Part shown: positions 1 through 8,529 of the stretch, one piece after another
Position numbering within the stretch: the first letter of the stretch is position 1
Layout of the letters: each line of letters begins with the position of its first letter
NCBI RefSeq assembly: GCF_029784135.1
Contig: NC_073746.1
Location: 111,474,035 to 111,538,034 of the forward strand
Direction of reading: 5' to 3'
DNA length: 64,000 nt
Source: Toxorhynchites rutilus septentrionalis
Taxonomy: Eukaryota > Arthropoda > Insecta > Diptera > Culicidae
The notes under the pieces: generated by a model
What the model was told of the DNA's origin: nothing
The model's input: the letters and a program-made list of their open reading frames with translations, nothing else
Database searches by the model: none
Program-made: the position numbers and the translations under genes

Positions 1-576
1 CTATAGAATGCAGCATTGAGTTCAACTATTCAATAATAAGTGTTCGCATTATTTTGTTCCATTGTGAAACTCGTTTCTATTTGTCTGTGTCAGTGGCGAC
101 GAGTTTAGGGCTCAAAAAAAGTAACAGACACGCGTTCGCTTATTCCGTAACAACACCTATTATGCAATAGTTTTTTCCCCAGTTTTGCTCAACATGCATG
201 TCCCAAATACTATTATTCCATGTAAGTAAGTAGTAAGTGTATTCATGAAAAAAAATATCAACGCTTTCTGAACTTTCTTTTTTTATGCCTTTTGTTTGTA
301 ACAGAGCCGGGCTTTAATCATGTTTATGGTTTCTACAAATTGCAAATTACACAGTAGTAGCCATTTAGACGTAAGACTATTCTTTCTGTCCTTCCATTGT
401 TCAGCAAACCGGATAGCGGAGACAGTTGATATTGATCATTGTTGGGTTATTAATAGCACAAGAGCCCGATGTTTTCTATGGATGAAACGATCATTCGACC
501 GTGGACCGATCTCCATCGCTGATAATAGTTGCGTGGACGTAGTTATTCTATAACAACACAAAGATTGATCATTTGA
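1..576. other. AT-rich flank without a recognisable gene
   Basis: The stretch is AT-rich and has only short chance reading frames. The longest, near 320-553, has no familiar motif. No splice-flanked coding block or transposon terminus was recognised here. Confidence 0.5.
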
Positions 577-649
577 GGGCCCTGAGTTTTGAACTCACGA
601 TCGATCGCTTAGTAAGCGAACACGCAGCTAATGTGGCTACGAGGACCCC
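577..649 (-). repeat. tRNA-like relic (SINE head or tRNA pseudogene)
   Basis: Read on the minus strand, the sequence begins GGGGTCCTCGTAGCC and ends with a B-box-like GAGTTCAAAAC followed by CAGGGCCC. An anticodon-like stem flanks TTACTAA. The acceptor and T stems each contain a mismatch and the A box is poor, so a functional tRNA is unlikely. A pol-III-derived SINE head or a decayed tRNA gene fits better. No conserved SINE body was found next to it. Confidence 0.4.
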
Positions 650-673
650 ATGAACATTCTTCAATACAGGCCG

Positions 674-726
674 GACTCGATTATATACAGTCACTGATTT
701 TTTTTTTCACTGTATATAATCGAGTC
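674..726. repeat. perfect inverted repeat (18-bp arms) around a T-rich loop
   Basis: The arm GACTCGATTATATACAGT (674-691) is the exact reverse complement of 709-726, and the 17-nt spacer includes a T run. Such arms are typical of a tiny MITE or of the fused ends of a deleted Tc1/mariner-type element. No TA duplication was convincing. Confidence 0.7.
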
Positions 727-1437
727 AAAAAAAACTTTTTTTTATTCGTTTTTTATGCATGTATTTTTTGTTTTTCTTTTAATATAGAAGTAAAATTTGA
801 TTTTTGATTCGTCCCCTAAAAGTCATAAAACACCTTTCTCGCATGAAAGAAAATATCCGGATTCACTCAGGAGGTGATAGTCGATCGTATTTGATGAGAA
901 AAATCCTTCTACTAGTTCGAATTTCAACAATGACAGTAATAGAACTTTTTTTTGTTTCGGACTCTGTTGCCTCAAACTGGCTCTACATTAAAAAGTACGC
1001 TACGGGAGACGAGTCTTGCTTTCATTTGAAAGATGAGAGAATTTAGTATAGGATATAGCAGTGGAATATCAAAATTAGTGGATTTAATAACAATTTTAAA
1101 GTGAAAAACTAATAATAATTTTTAATGTGTTATTATTAATTTTTATCCTAAAAATTCATGGTAAACTTGATTGTTTCTACGTTACGCGAGAAGGGGTGGG
1201 AGGGGGGTTGAGGTTGCGTTACCTAATGTGTATTAGAGATAGGAAATTGCGTTACGTAAGGTGGGAGAGGGGGTCCAAAATCCGGGTTTGACCCGCTGTG
1301 TACTGTCCAATTGTAAACATTCGACCAATAGGAATACTCTTACGCCTAGAAGGCTTCTGTATTATTTACAAACATTATTGATAAAGATAATAAATGCACA
1401 CGAATGAATTCGGCGCTGTTACAGCTGAAGTGCTAAA
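727..1437. other. no gene; G-run-rich repeat-like patch at about 1190-1280
   Basis: The region is AT-rich and non-coding. Around 1190-1280 there are G-rich runs and a twice-repeated GCGTTACSTAA-like word, which suggests an old repeat, but I could not assign a family. Confidence 0.4.
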
Positions 1438-1700
1438 TTAGCCTAATAAAATAAACAGATGAGACAAAAAAGCCATGTACATTAGAAACAACAGAGGTCC
1501 AATATTACTACCCTTAGGTACACCCATACTTTTTGGATACAGAGTACTTCTGACAGTATTCAATGCAACATATTGCTGTCTTCTAATGTACAAGGTAGCT
1601 GGGTCTTCTTCGCATACCAAAGGTATTTGATTTATCCAGTAATATTTTATGATTAATTGTATTGAAGGTTGTTTTGAAATCAAGAAAGTGTGTCCCAACT
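1438..1700 (-). pseudogene. reverse-transcriptase fragment of a non-LTR element
   Basis: The minus-strand frame contains RRQQYVALNTVRS followed by GVPKGSNIGPLLFLMYM. This matches the non-LTR RT pattern in which an x-RxQxVxVNG segment precedes GVPQGSxLGPLLFLxY. The conserved Q of PQGS has become K, and the flanking RT blocks, including the YADD box, are missing, so this is a short dead fragment. CR1/Jockey-like RT is the most likely origin; the clade is uncertain. Confidence 0.65.
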
Positions 1701-2458
1701 ATCATAGAAAATATATTTTTGTATTAAGAAAATCAATAAATTTTACAGTAAGAAATTTTTCAGCGCTGATAAAGTTTCAATCGATCAATAGTTACTAGGA
1801 TACGTGCAATCTCCGAATTTAGTCGGAGTTGACCATTGAAAACAAAGTGCTTCAGACACTCTGGAAGCAATCGCCCAAAATGTTTGCGGCTTCCGTATCG
1901 GTGGTTGCGATGAATCCAGGAAATTCAACATTGGTATTCGTTTTTATGTAGGCCTACGTCTTACATTAAGGGTGCCAAATCAGAAAACAGATCACGTTTT
2001 GAAATGAAGTTAACGTTAATAACTATCTTTACGGGGAACGGATTTTAATGATTTGCATACCAATCGAATCGGAAATTTTCTAAGATTTGTTATATATACA
2101 TAAATTATAATTATAATTGATGAAAATTGGAAGCATTCCCATTTACCCATACATTTATTCTGTCTATTTGTGTGCTTTCCCGAGTAGAGCTGTTAATAAG
2201 CTGAAAAGATAGTATTTGCGAAGTTAACTCCACCATTGCATAGTAAGTAAGCTGTCGCTAGCGTATAAGTATTGCATGTCCTCTGAGGAAAATTATCAGA
2301 ATCTTTCTGTACCCGAAACAACAAAGGTCGCTTATTCTGCTCGTTTTATGTTTCCCCTCGAGCTGTGAACGCTAGCGAATATTTCACTTGAAGTGTATCT
2401 GGCATCGCAATTAACACAACCATCCGAGCCATTGCAAAAGAGGCGAAAAAAGAGAATC
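1701..2458. other. no gene recognised; left flank of the Jockey insertion
   Basis: The sequence is AT-rich and lacks convincing coding content. The last ~25 bases before 2459 resemble the Helitron-like repeat found again at 6872 onward, consistent with the Jockey element having inserted into that repeat. Confidence 0.4.
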
Positions 2459-2472
2459 AAACAAATGAAACG
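2459..2472 (+). repeat. left target-site duplication of the Jockey element
   Basis: The 14 bases AAACAAATGAAACG here recur exactly at 6858-6871, immediately after the A-rich 3' tail of the retrotransposon. This brackets the insertion at both ends and indicates target-primed reverse transcription. Confidence 0.8.
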
Positions 2473-2657
2473 CTGGCAACCTTGCTGTCAAGTAAACAAA
2501 CCGAGTTTTTTTTTCCGCGCTACAAACTTATCGATTTCTTTTATATATTCGACGGTTCAATTCGTGAGTCATCACCCTGGGACGAGTTAAGACCCCCGGG
2601 GACCCGGCCGGTCAAAATGCGGCCACCAAAACACCGCACTTAGCCATCCGTAAAAAT

Positions 2658-3965
2658 ATGAAGCACCGACTCGAAGTCGCACATAACCCCGAAGACGGTG
2701 CCTCCCGTGCGAAGAGCCCCTATCGTACTCGCTCCCGCGAGAAATTGTCTGATCTGGCCAATATGAAATCGATGTCTTCACCGAATTTAGTTCTCGTGGA
2801 TATAGCTTCCACCAGCGACGAACCTTCCGTAAAAGCGAATATTCCCGTTAGGAACGACTTCGAGATGCTGAGCCATAACGGTGACGACAATGACACTCCC
2901 AACGACCTTTCAGTATCCTTTCGGGTCCCGAAGACAACCACGCTGCCCAAAGCAAAAAAGGTACGTGTTCCTCCGATCGCCATCGTCAAGAAAACCACAA
3001 AGCAGGTGCGCGAATTCATGGCTAAAATTGATATTGGCCAGGACAAATACAACATGAAAGCGACCAAAACGGGCGTTCAGTTGTTTTGCCTGGAAGAGGA
3101 TGGCTTCCGCAGTGCTTTGGGCGCACTCAAGTCGAACAACATCGAGTTTCATACATACACACCCGCTGCCGAGCAACCAGTCAAAGTCATTCTCTCGGGA
3201 TTATCAGTGTACGAGATCAACGAACTGGAGCTGGAAATGGCAGCACACGGTGTCAAGCCTACCGAGACGAAACTTTTCTCCCGAAAGACTGCAGATCTAG
3301 AAGAGAGTGCGCTCTACTTGCTACACTTCCCCAAAGGCTCGGTCAAGTTGGCGGATTTGAGGAAGGTGAAGGCGATCTTCAATATTATCGTGAAATGGCG
3401 TTACTACGAACGACGAGCTTCGGATGCAGTACAGTGTCACCGGTGCCAACAGTTTGGCCACGGCATGCGGAACTGCAATCTTGCACCAATGTGTGTGAAA
3501 TGCGGCGAGAAGCACCTATCGACGTCATGCTCACTCCCCAAGAAAGCAGATCTACAAATAGAGCAGCAGGAAAGAACACGCGGTTCGTTACGATGTGCCA
3601 ATTGTAACGGGCAGCACACTGCAAACTACCGTGGTTGCCCATCCCGTAAGAATTATCTTATGAGACTGGAAACCCTGAAGGCTAAATCGCAGCGAACACC
3701 AGCAACAACTGCTTTTCCACATCATCCTCCTACTACTTTCACACAAAACAGTAACGTTCCATCCAGAAACTCAGATCACCCTTCGTCAGGATCGTATGCC
3801 TCCGTTCTGAACAGGCAAGTGAGTAGCAATACAGAACTTTTCAGTATGACAGAATTTCTAGCTCTAGCCCGAGAACTGTTTGCTCGGTTATCGAACTGCC
3901 AGAACAAGCAGCAGCAATATTTAGCCATTTCGGAACTAATGATCAAGTATGTCTACAATGCCTAA
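2658..3965 (+). CDS. Jockey ORF1, gag-like nucleic-acid-binding protein
   Basis: This 435-residue protein should coat the retrotransposon RNA and act as a nucleic-acid chaperone in the ribonucleoprotein. The N-terminal third is charged and Ser/Pro-rich. The middle (about residues 170-255) contains the VKVILSGL...INELELEM and ALYLLHFPKGS patterns of the insect gag PRE_C2HC domain. Three cysteine knuckles follow from about residue 260: CHRCQQFGHGMRNC, CVKCGEKHLSTSC and CANCNGQHTANYRGC. The frame has no internal stop. Its stop codon overlaps the ORF2 start by 17 bases in another frame, which suggests termination-reinitiation or leaky scanning for ORF2. The ATG at 2658 is the first long-frame start after the leader; a nine-codon upstream frame begins at about 2617. 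Confidence 0.9.
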   Translation: MKHRLEVAHNPEDGASRAKSPYRTRSREKLSDLANMKSMSSPNLVLVDIASTSDEPSVKANIPVRNDFEMLSHNGDDNDTPNDLSVSFRVPKTTTLPKAKKVRVPPIAIVKKTTKQVREFMAKIDIGQDKYNMKATKTGVQLFCLEEDGFRSALGALKSNNIEFHTYTPAAEQPVKVILSGLSVYEINELELEMAAHGVKPTETKLFSRKTADLEESALYLLHFPKGSVKLADLRKVKAIFNIIVKWRYYERRASDAVQCHRCQQFGHGMRNCNLAPMCVKCGEKHLSTSCSLPKKADLQIEQQERTRGSLRCANCNGQHTANYRGCPSRKNYLMRLETLKAKSQRTPATTAFPHHPPTTFTQNSNVPSRNSDHPSSGSYASVLNRQVSSNTELFSMTEFLALARELFARLSNCQNKQQQYLAISELMIKYVYNA

Positions 3966-6627
3966 TGTAGACAGCTTACATGTGATAAACTGGAACGGAA
4001 GATCCGTGTTCAACAAAAAGTTAGAATTTTTTGATTTTTTAGAACGACACAGTGTGGATGTAGGAATTGTAACAGAAACTTGGTTGCAGAATAAGCATTC
4101 ATTTATTCACCCCAAGTTTTCTTGTGTTCGTTTTGACCGTACTCCGAATGATGCAGAACGAGGAGGGGGAGTGCTGATTGCCGTTCGCAAAGGGATAAAA
4201 TTCACTGAGCTCAATATTTCATCGAAGGTAATTGAAACTGTAGGCATTTCGATCCACACTGCGGATGGAGAGCTACACTTGTTGGCCGCTTACTTTCCCG
4301 GTGAGAGACGATGCTCGACTTGGACTCAATTTCGTCGAGATATTTCCACCATCACCAGAAGGACTGCACCTTTCTTCGTGGTGGGCGACCTGAATGCACG
4401 CCATCGTTACTGGAACTGCTCTAGAGCCAACAAAGCTGGAACGGTACTGTTTCAGGAAGCAGCCAATCGAAACTTTTTCATTCATTTTCCAGATTCATTT
4501 ACATTCTGTCCCTACGGTCGTGGGCGCCCTTCGACGTTGGACTTGGTTCTGTCAAATAACCTGCTAGATATGACGAAACCAGTCACGCTAAACGAGCTAT
4601 CATCGGATCATCTCCCAGTAGCGTTCAACATTAGCTTAACAGCTCAAACCGAAGAGTCAGTACCAAAATTTCGCTGCTATGCACGTACTGACTGGTCCCG
4701 TTTTCAGCAGGAGGTAAACCTAAATATAGACCTGCTGAACCCGAACCTCGCCACGCTGGAAAACGGCACCGATATTGACGGTGCAATTGAACTCCTGACG
4801 ACTGCTATATTGGAGGCAGAAGCTGTGTCAGTTCCGGAAACGCAGCAACGCATCTATCAGACAGCGACGATTCCCGACCATACTCGACGGTTGATTGCAC
4901 TACGTAACAAGCGCCGACGGCAGTGGTACAGAAGAAGAGACCCTATCTACCAGGACATAATGTCAGCTTTAAACAGTAGAATCCGGGCAGAATGCGATGA
5001 AGCCCGTTTCAACAAGTTTGAGGAAACACTGCAAACAATGGAAGGTGATCGCGATATGCTTTGGAAAATTTCCAAGGCGATGCGTAAATCTTCTAAATGT
5101 AGCCCACCTTTACGTCAAGGTGAAACGATAGTAGCATCCTCATCCGAGAAAGCGAAATTACTGGCAACGAGTTTTGCTCAGGCGCACAGCAATCAAATGA
5201 CAGATGATGCTGACACTGTTGCAGTGGTAAACGACTCGATTAGCCGCATAGAGCAGGCCAACCTTACCGACGCACATTCTTGGCTTATTCGCCCGAAGGA
5301 AGTTGTCGGGACTATCAAAAAACTAAAATCCAGGAAGTCGCCTGGACAGGACCTCATCCGTAACTGTATGTTGAAGAAACTACCTCGAAAGGCTCACGTG
5401 TTCCTTGCCAAAATCTTTTCCGCGTGTATTCGATTAGGATACTTCCCTTCCTGTTGGAGACATGCGGTGGTCATTGCTATCCCAAAGCCAAACAAGGATC
5501 CAACGAATCCATCGAACTACAGGCCGATAAGCTTATTGCCTACGCTCAGCAAACTACTCGAGCGGATAATCCTAACTCGTATTGAACTACACCTGGAAAA
5601 TGCACGAATTATCCCTGATGAGCAGTTTGGCTTCAAGAGAGGGCACTCGACAAATCATCAACTGGTTAGACTAGTAAGGGAGGCTCGAAGCAACCGCGCA
5701 CATGGCAGATCTTCGGGAATGGTCCTCTTAGATGTTGAGAAGGCATACGACTCCGTTTGGCAGGAAGCAATCTTGCATAAGATGCTTCAAGGAAACTTTC
5801 CCTTGTTTATTCTAAAAATCATCCGTTCCTTTCTGATGAACCGCTCATTCCATGTTGTGGTTAACGGCCAATCATCAGAATCAAAAACCGTGCCCTTCGG
5901 AGTTCCACAAGGGGCTGTTCTTAGCCCCACACTGTACAACATCTTCACAGCCGACCTTGTGATGCTTGATGATGTTCAGTATTTTCTGTTCGCCGACGAC
6001 ACCGGGTTCATTGCGTCGGACTCAGACCCAGTGGTAGTTGTCACCAAACTGCAAACGGCTCAAAAAGCTATTGAAGACTATCAAAAGCGATGGAAAATCA
6101 AAATCAACGCTAATAAATCTCAAGCAATATTCTTCACGCGGAAACGAAGCCCACGGAACCTGCCTCTCAGTCAGATCACCGCATGTGGACAACAAGTTCC
6201 ATGGTCGGATAACGTGAAGTATCTAGGTCTTACCTTGGATCGGAAGTTGAATTTTGCTATCCATATAAAGGACACCCTGAGCAAATGCGACAAGCTCACA
6301 AGAACCCTTTACCCGCTCATAAAAAGGCGCTCGCGTCTCGACAAACGCTCGAAGTTACTGCTGTACAAAACGGTGTTCAAACCTTCAATGACGTATGGAT
6401 TTCCTGCCTGGCATGACTGTGCTGCTTCGCACAGGAAGAAGCTACAAGTGAAGCAAAACCGGCTCCTAAAAATGATGTTGAATTTGAACCCATTCCATCC
6501 AACCGAGGACGTCCACAGGATTGCAGATATGGAAGAACTCGACAAATGGTTTCAGCGAATACTTCCTAAATTTTGGACTGGATGCACTACCTCAGCAAAT
6601 CCACTGTTGCAGCGGCTGGCGCAGTAA
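3949..6627 (+). CDS. Jockey ORF2, APE endonuclease and reverse transcriptase
   Basis: This 892-residue polyprotein nicks target DNA and copies element RNA at the nick. The APE endonuclease occupies about residues 10-225: INWNGRS near the start, ETWL, VVGDLNARH at about 144 and SSDHLPV at about 217. The reverse transcriptase follows: GFKRGHSTNHQL, LLDVEKAYDSVW at about 593, GVPQGAVLSPTLYNIF, and the catalytic FADD box at about 681 (F replaces the usual Y, as in several Jockey elements). The C-terminal thumb region runs to the stop with no RNase H. No frameshift or stop interrupts the reading frame, so the enzyme looks intact. Confidence 0.92.
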   Translation: MSTMPNVDSLHVINWNGRSVFNKKLEFFDFLERHSVDVGIVTETWLQNKHSFIHPKFSCVRFDRTPNDAERGGGVLIAVRKGIKFTELNISSKVIETVGISIHTADGELHLLAAYFPGERRCSTWTQFRRDISTITRRTAPFFVVGDLNARHRYWNCSRANKAGTVLFQEAANRNFFIHFPDSFTFCPYGRGRPSTLDLVLSNNLLDMTKPVTLNELSSDHLPVAFNISLTAQTEESVPKFRCYARTDWSRFQQEVNLNIDLLNPNLATLENGTDIDGAIELLTTAILEAEAVSVPETQQRIYQTATIPDHTRRLIALRNKRRRQWYRRRDPIYQDIMSALNSRIRAECDEARFNKFEETLQTMEGDRDMLWKISKAMRKSSKCSPPLRQGETIVASSSEKAKLLATSFAQAHSNQMTDDADTVAVVNDSISRIEQANLTDAHSWLIRPKEVVGTIKKLKSRKSPGQDLIRNCMLKKLPRKAHVFLAKIFSACIRLGYFPSCWRHAVVIAIPKPNKDPTNPSNYRPISLLPTLSKLLERIILTRIELHLENARIIPDEQFGFKRGHSTNHQLVRLVREARSNRAHGRSSGMVLLDVEKAYDSVWQEAILHKMLQGNFPLFILKIIRSFLMNRSFHVVVNGQSSESKTVPFGVPQGAVLSPTLYNIFTADLVMLDDVQYFLFADDTGFIASDSDPVVVVTKLQTAQKAIEDYQKRWKIKINANKSQAIFFTRKRSPRNLPLSQITACGQQVPWSDNVKYLGLTLDRKLNFAIHIKDTLSKCDKLTRTLYPLIKRRSRLDKRSKLLLYKTVFKPSMTYGFPAWHDCAASHRKKLQVKQNRLLKMMLNLNPFHPTEDVHRIADMEELDKWFQRILPKFWTGCTTSANPLLQRLAQ

Positions 6628-6857
6628 AACTGTGATATTAGGATAACAAATTTTATTTTTCCTCATACTGTCCCCTAACCCTTTCGCAATAATCGAAGGT
6701 TTTTTGTAAATTTTCCTTCAAATGATAAATAGCTTATCCAAAGGTCCAACTCAGTGCTATTAGAATTATTAAGTTGTTGAAAGGTATTCCATATCTCAAC
6801 TGATGTACTTTAAATACTTTGTATCGCTAAATCGAGAAATATAAAAATCAAATCAAA

Positions 6858-6871
6858 AAACAAATGAAACG
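6858..6871 (+). repeat. right target-site duplication of the Jockey element
   Basis: This is an exact copy of 2459-2472, directly after the A-rich tail at about 6837-6857. It continues without a break into the Helitron-like repeat, as expected for the split target. Confidence 0.8.
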
Positions 6872-7458
6872 AAATTTGGAATATGGAGGTTTTAAAGTGC
6901 AGTAAATGATTTTATGGTGGTTAGATACTCCTCCCCTCTCTCTTAGGGGGGGTTGCGATACAAATGGAACACAAATTTCTGCATTACTCGAGAATTAATC
7001 AAGCAAATGAAACCAAATAAGGCATATGAAGGTTTTAGGGTGCAATAAATGTTTTTACGGTAGTTAGACACTATCGCTTCAAGCAACCCCCCCCCCTCTA
7101 AGGGGGAGGTGCCATACAAATGAAACAAACTTCTGCATAACTCGAGAACTAATCAAGCAAGTGGAGTCAATTTTGGGATGTGAGGGTTTTTGGGTACAAC
7201 AAATGTTTCTATGATGGTATGACACCCCTTCCACCTTTGTAAAGGAGATGGGGTCCCATAAAAATAATGCACCTATTTCAACCAAATATGACAATTGAAA
7301 ATTTTCGGAAAACTCTGAAGGAAAATGGGAAAATTTGAAAAAATTCAATTCGCAGGTGTTCTACAGTTACATATCCCATGAACGTGCTTAGTAAGAAAAC
7401 GTGGATGTGATAACGAAAAATAAATTTTGGGCGGGACGAAGTGTGCCGGGTCAGCTAG
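6872..7458 (+). mobile_element. Helitron-like 3' end with ~150-bp tandem repeats
   Basis: Repeated units of about 150 bp contain CTGCATAACTCGAGAACTAA (near 6980 and 7130), a GGTTTT-like word and a C-run/G-run pair. Such pairs could form hairpins. The region ends in GACGAAGTGTGCCGGGTCAG, then CTAG followed by T. A CTRR terminus preceded by a GC-rich stretch, with no TIR or target duplication, is the hallmark of Helitron 3' ends. The same tandem unit is common in mosquito genomes as I recall them, but the family assignment is inference. The 5' part was displaced by the Jockey insertion. Confidence 0.5.
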
Positions 7459-7986
7459 TTAAGGAATATAATCGATAGAATTATGAAATTTAAAATGTGG
7501 GTGTCAAGATATAGATAGGATCTATCAAGATCGATAGGGATAGATTGAATTCAAAAATTTGCCGCTTAAAGCCAATTCGATTTGAGTATATACGGGTGGA
7601 AATAAAATCTTCGTTTGAAGAGTATAAAAACTAAGAGATGGTTCGAATCAGTTGATTGACAAAAGCTAGACAATTTGAGTTGATTATAAGCATTGAACAG
7701 ATCATTCACATGCACGGAATTATAGTTAGGAATGGAAATTGTCTTGCATTTTTCAGTGGTAATATTTATCCAATTCATGAGTCCCCAGAATAATTAAGCG
7801 TTTTTGGAAATATTATTGATGGGAACGTGAACCTAACGAGGACCACTTTAGGAAACAGTTGTATTGAGTTAGCAATTTTTAATAACTTAGTCTCATGGTC
7901 ACTACAATAGTATATAGACCGCGCATTCGTGTGTATGATATAAACGCCTTCACCAATTTGACCTTCCTTTCATGTTTCATTCACAG
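7459..7986. other. intergenic or intron sequence upstream of the first certain Chd1 exon
   Basis: No gene was recognised. The last ~30 bases form a pyrimidine-rich acceptor ending TTCATTCACAG at 7986, which implies that the Chd1 transcript includes at least one upstream exon that I could not identify. Confidence 0.5.
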
Positions 7987-8529
7987 TCGAAGGAGGACAA
8001 AAGCGACTCGGAAAATGAATCTGGCAGCGATAGCAAAAGCGAGTCCGGCTCGTCGGATTCGGAGAGCGAGAGTGGATCCGGTGGCTCCTCGAGTTCCAGT
8101 GATCACGAGGACAACAGCGAGCAGCGGGACAGCAGTGTGAACGTTTCGCATAACAATGATAATAGCACACATGAGCCTTCGTCTTCCAAGCCGGAGGAGA
8201 ACGGTAACGCTTCGGAAGATGGTGATGACTTGAACGAGAGCAAATCTCACGATGAATCCGACAATGACACCAGCGGACACATGAACAACAACGAAGAAAC
8301 GAATGACAAGTCAAGGAGTAGTGCCCAATCCGGTTCCGGGTCGGACGCAAGCGATGAAGAGCAGAATGAGACAAGGGACAATAGCGACTCGGAAGATAGT
8401 GGCAAACCTAGTAACGCCAGTCAAACCCAGGACGACGAAGGCGGATCAGGAAGCCATAATTCGGATGACGATGACGATGACGACGAGGAGGAACAGCAGC
8501 ACGACCAGTCTTCAAAAAGTAGTTACGAT
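7987..8529 (+). CDS. Chd1: Chd1 exon A: acidic, serine-rich N-terminus
   Basis: The exon encodes 181 residues dominated by Ser, Asp, Glu and Asn, ending [15 protein letters not shown]. The acceptor TTCATTCACAG precedes it. The donor GAT|GTAATA is somewhat weak but is the only nearby GT that keeps phase 0 with the next exon. Reading through from ATG 7972 would add five residues (MFHSQ). Confidence 0.75.

Larger units (their letters stand above)
2473..6857 (+). mobile_element. full-length Jockey-clade non-LTR retrotransposon
   Basis: The element is about 4.4 kb: a 185-bp 5' leader, ORF1 (gag-like, zinc knuckles), an overlapping ORF2 (APE endonuclease plus reverse transcriptase), about 230 bp of 3' UTR and a short A-rich tail. 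It is flanked by exact 14-bp duplications (2459-2472 and 6858-6871). Both ORFs are open end to end, and the catalytic motifs are visible, so the copy is recent and possibly competent. Presence of APE and RT without an RNase H domain, plus the PRE_C2HC-like gag, fit the Jockey clade. It interrupts a Helitron-like tandem repeat whose remainder starts at 6872. Confidence 0.9.

Noticed and set aside
7970..8374. minus-strand frames opposite Chd1 exon A
   Set aside because: They mirror the GA-rich acidic coding exon. No independent evidence supports them.
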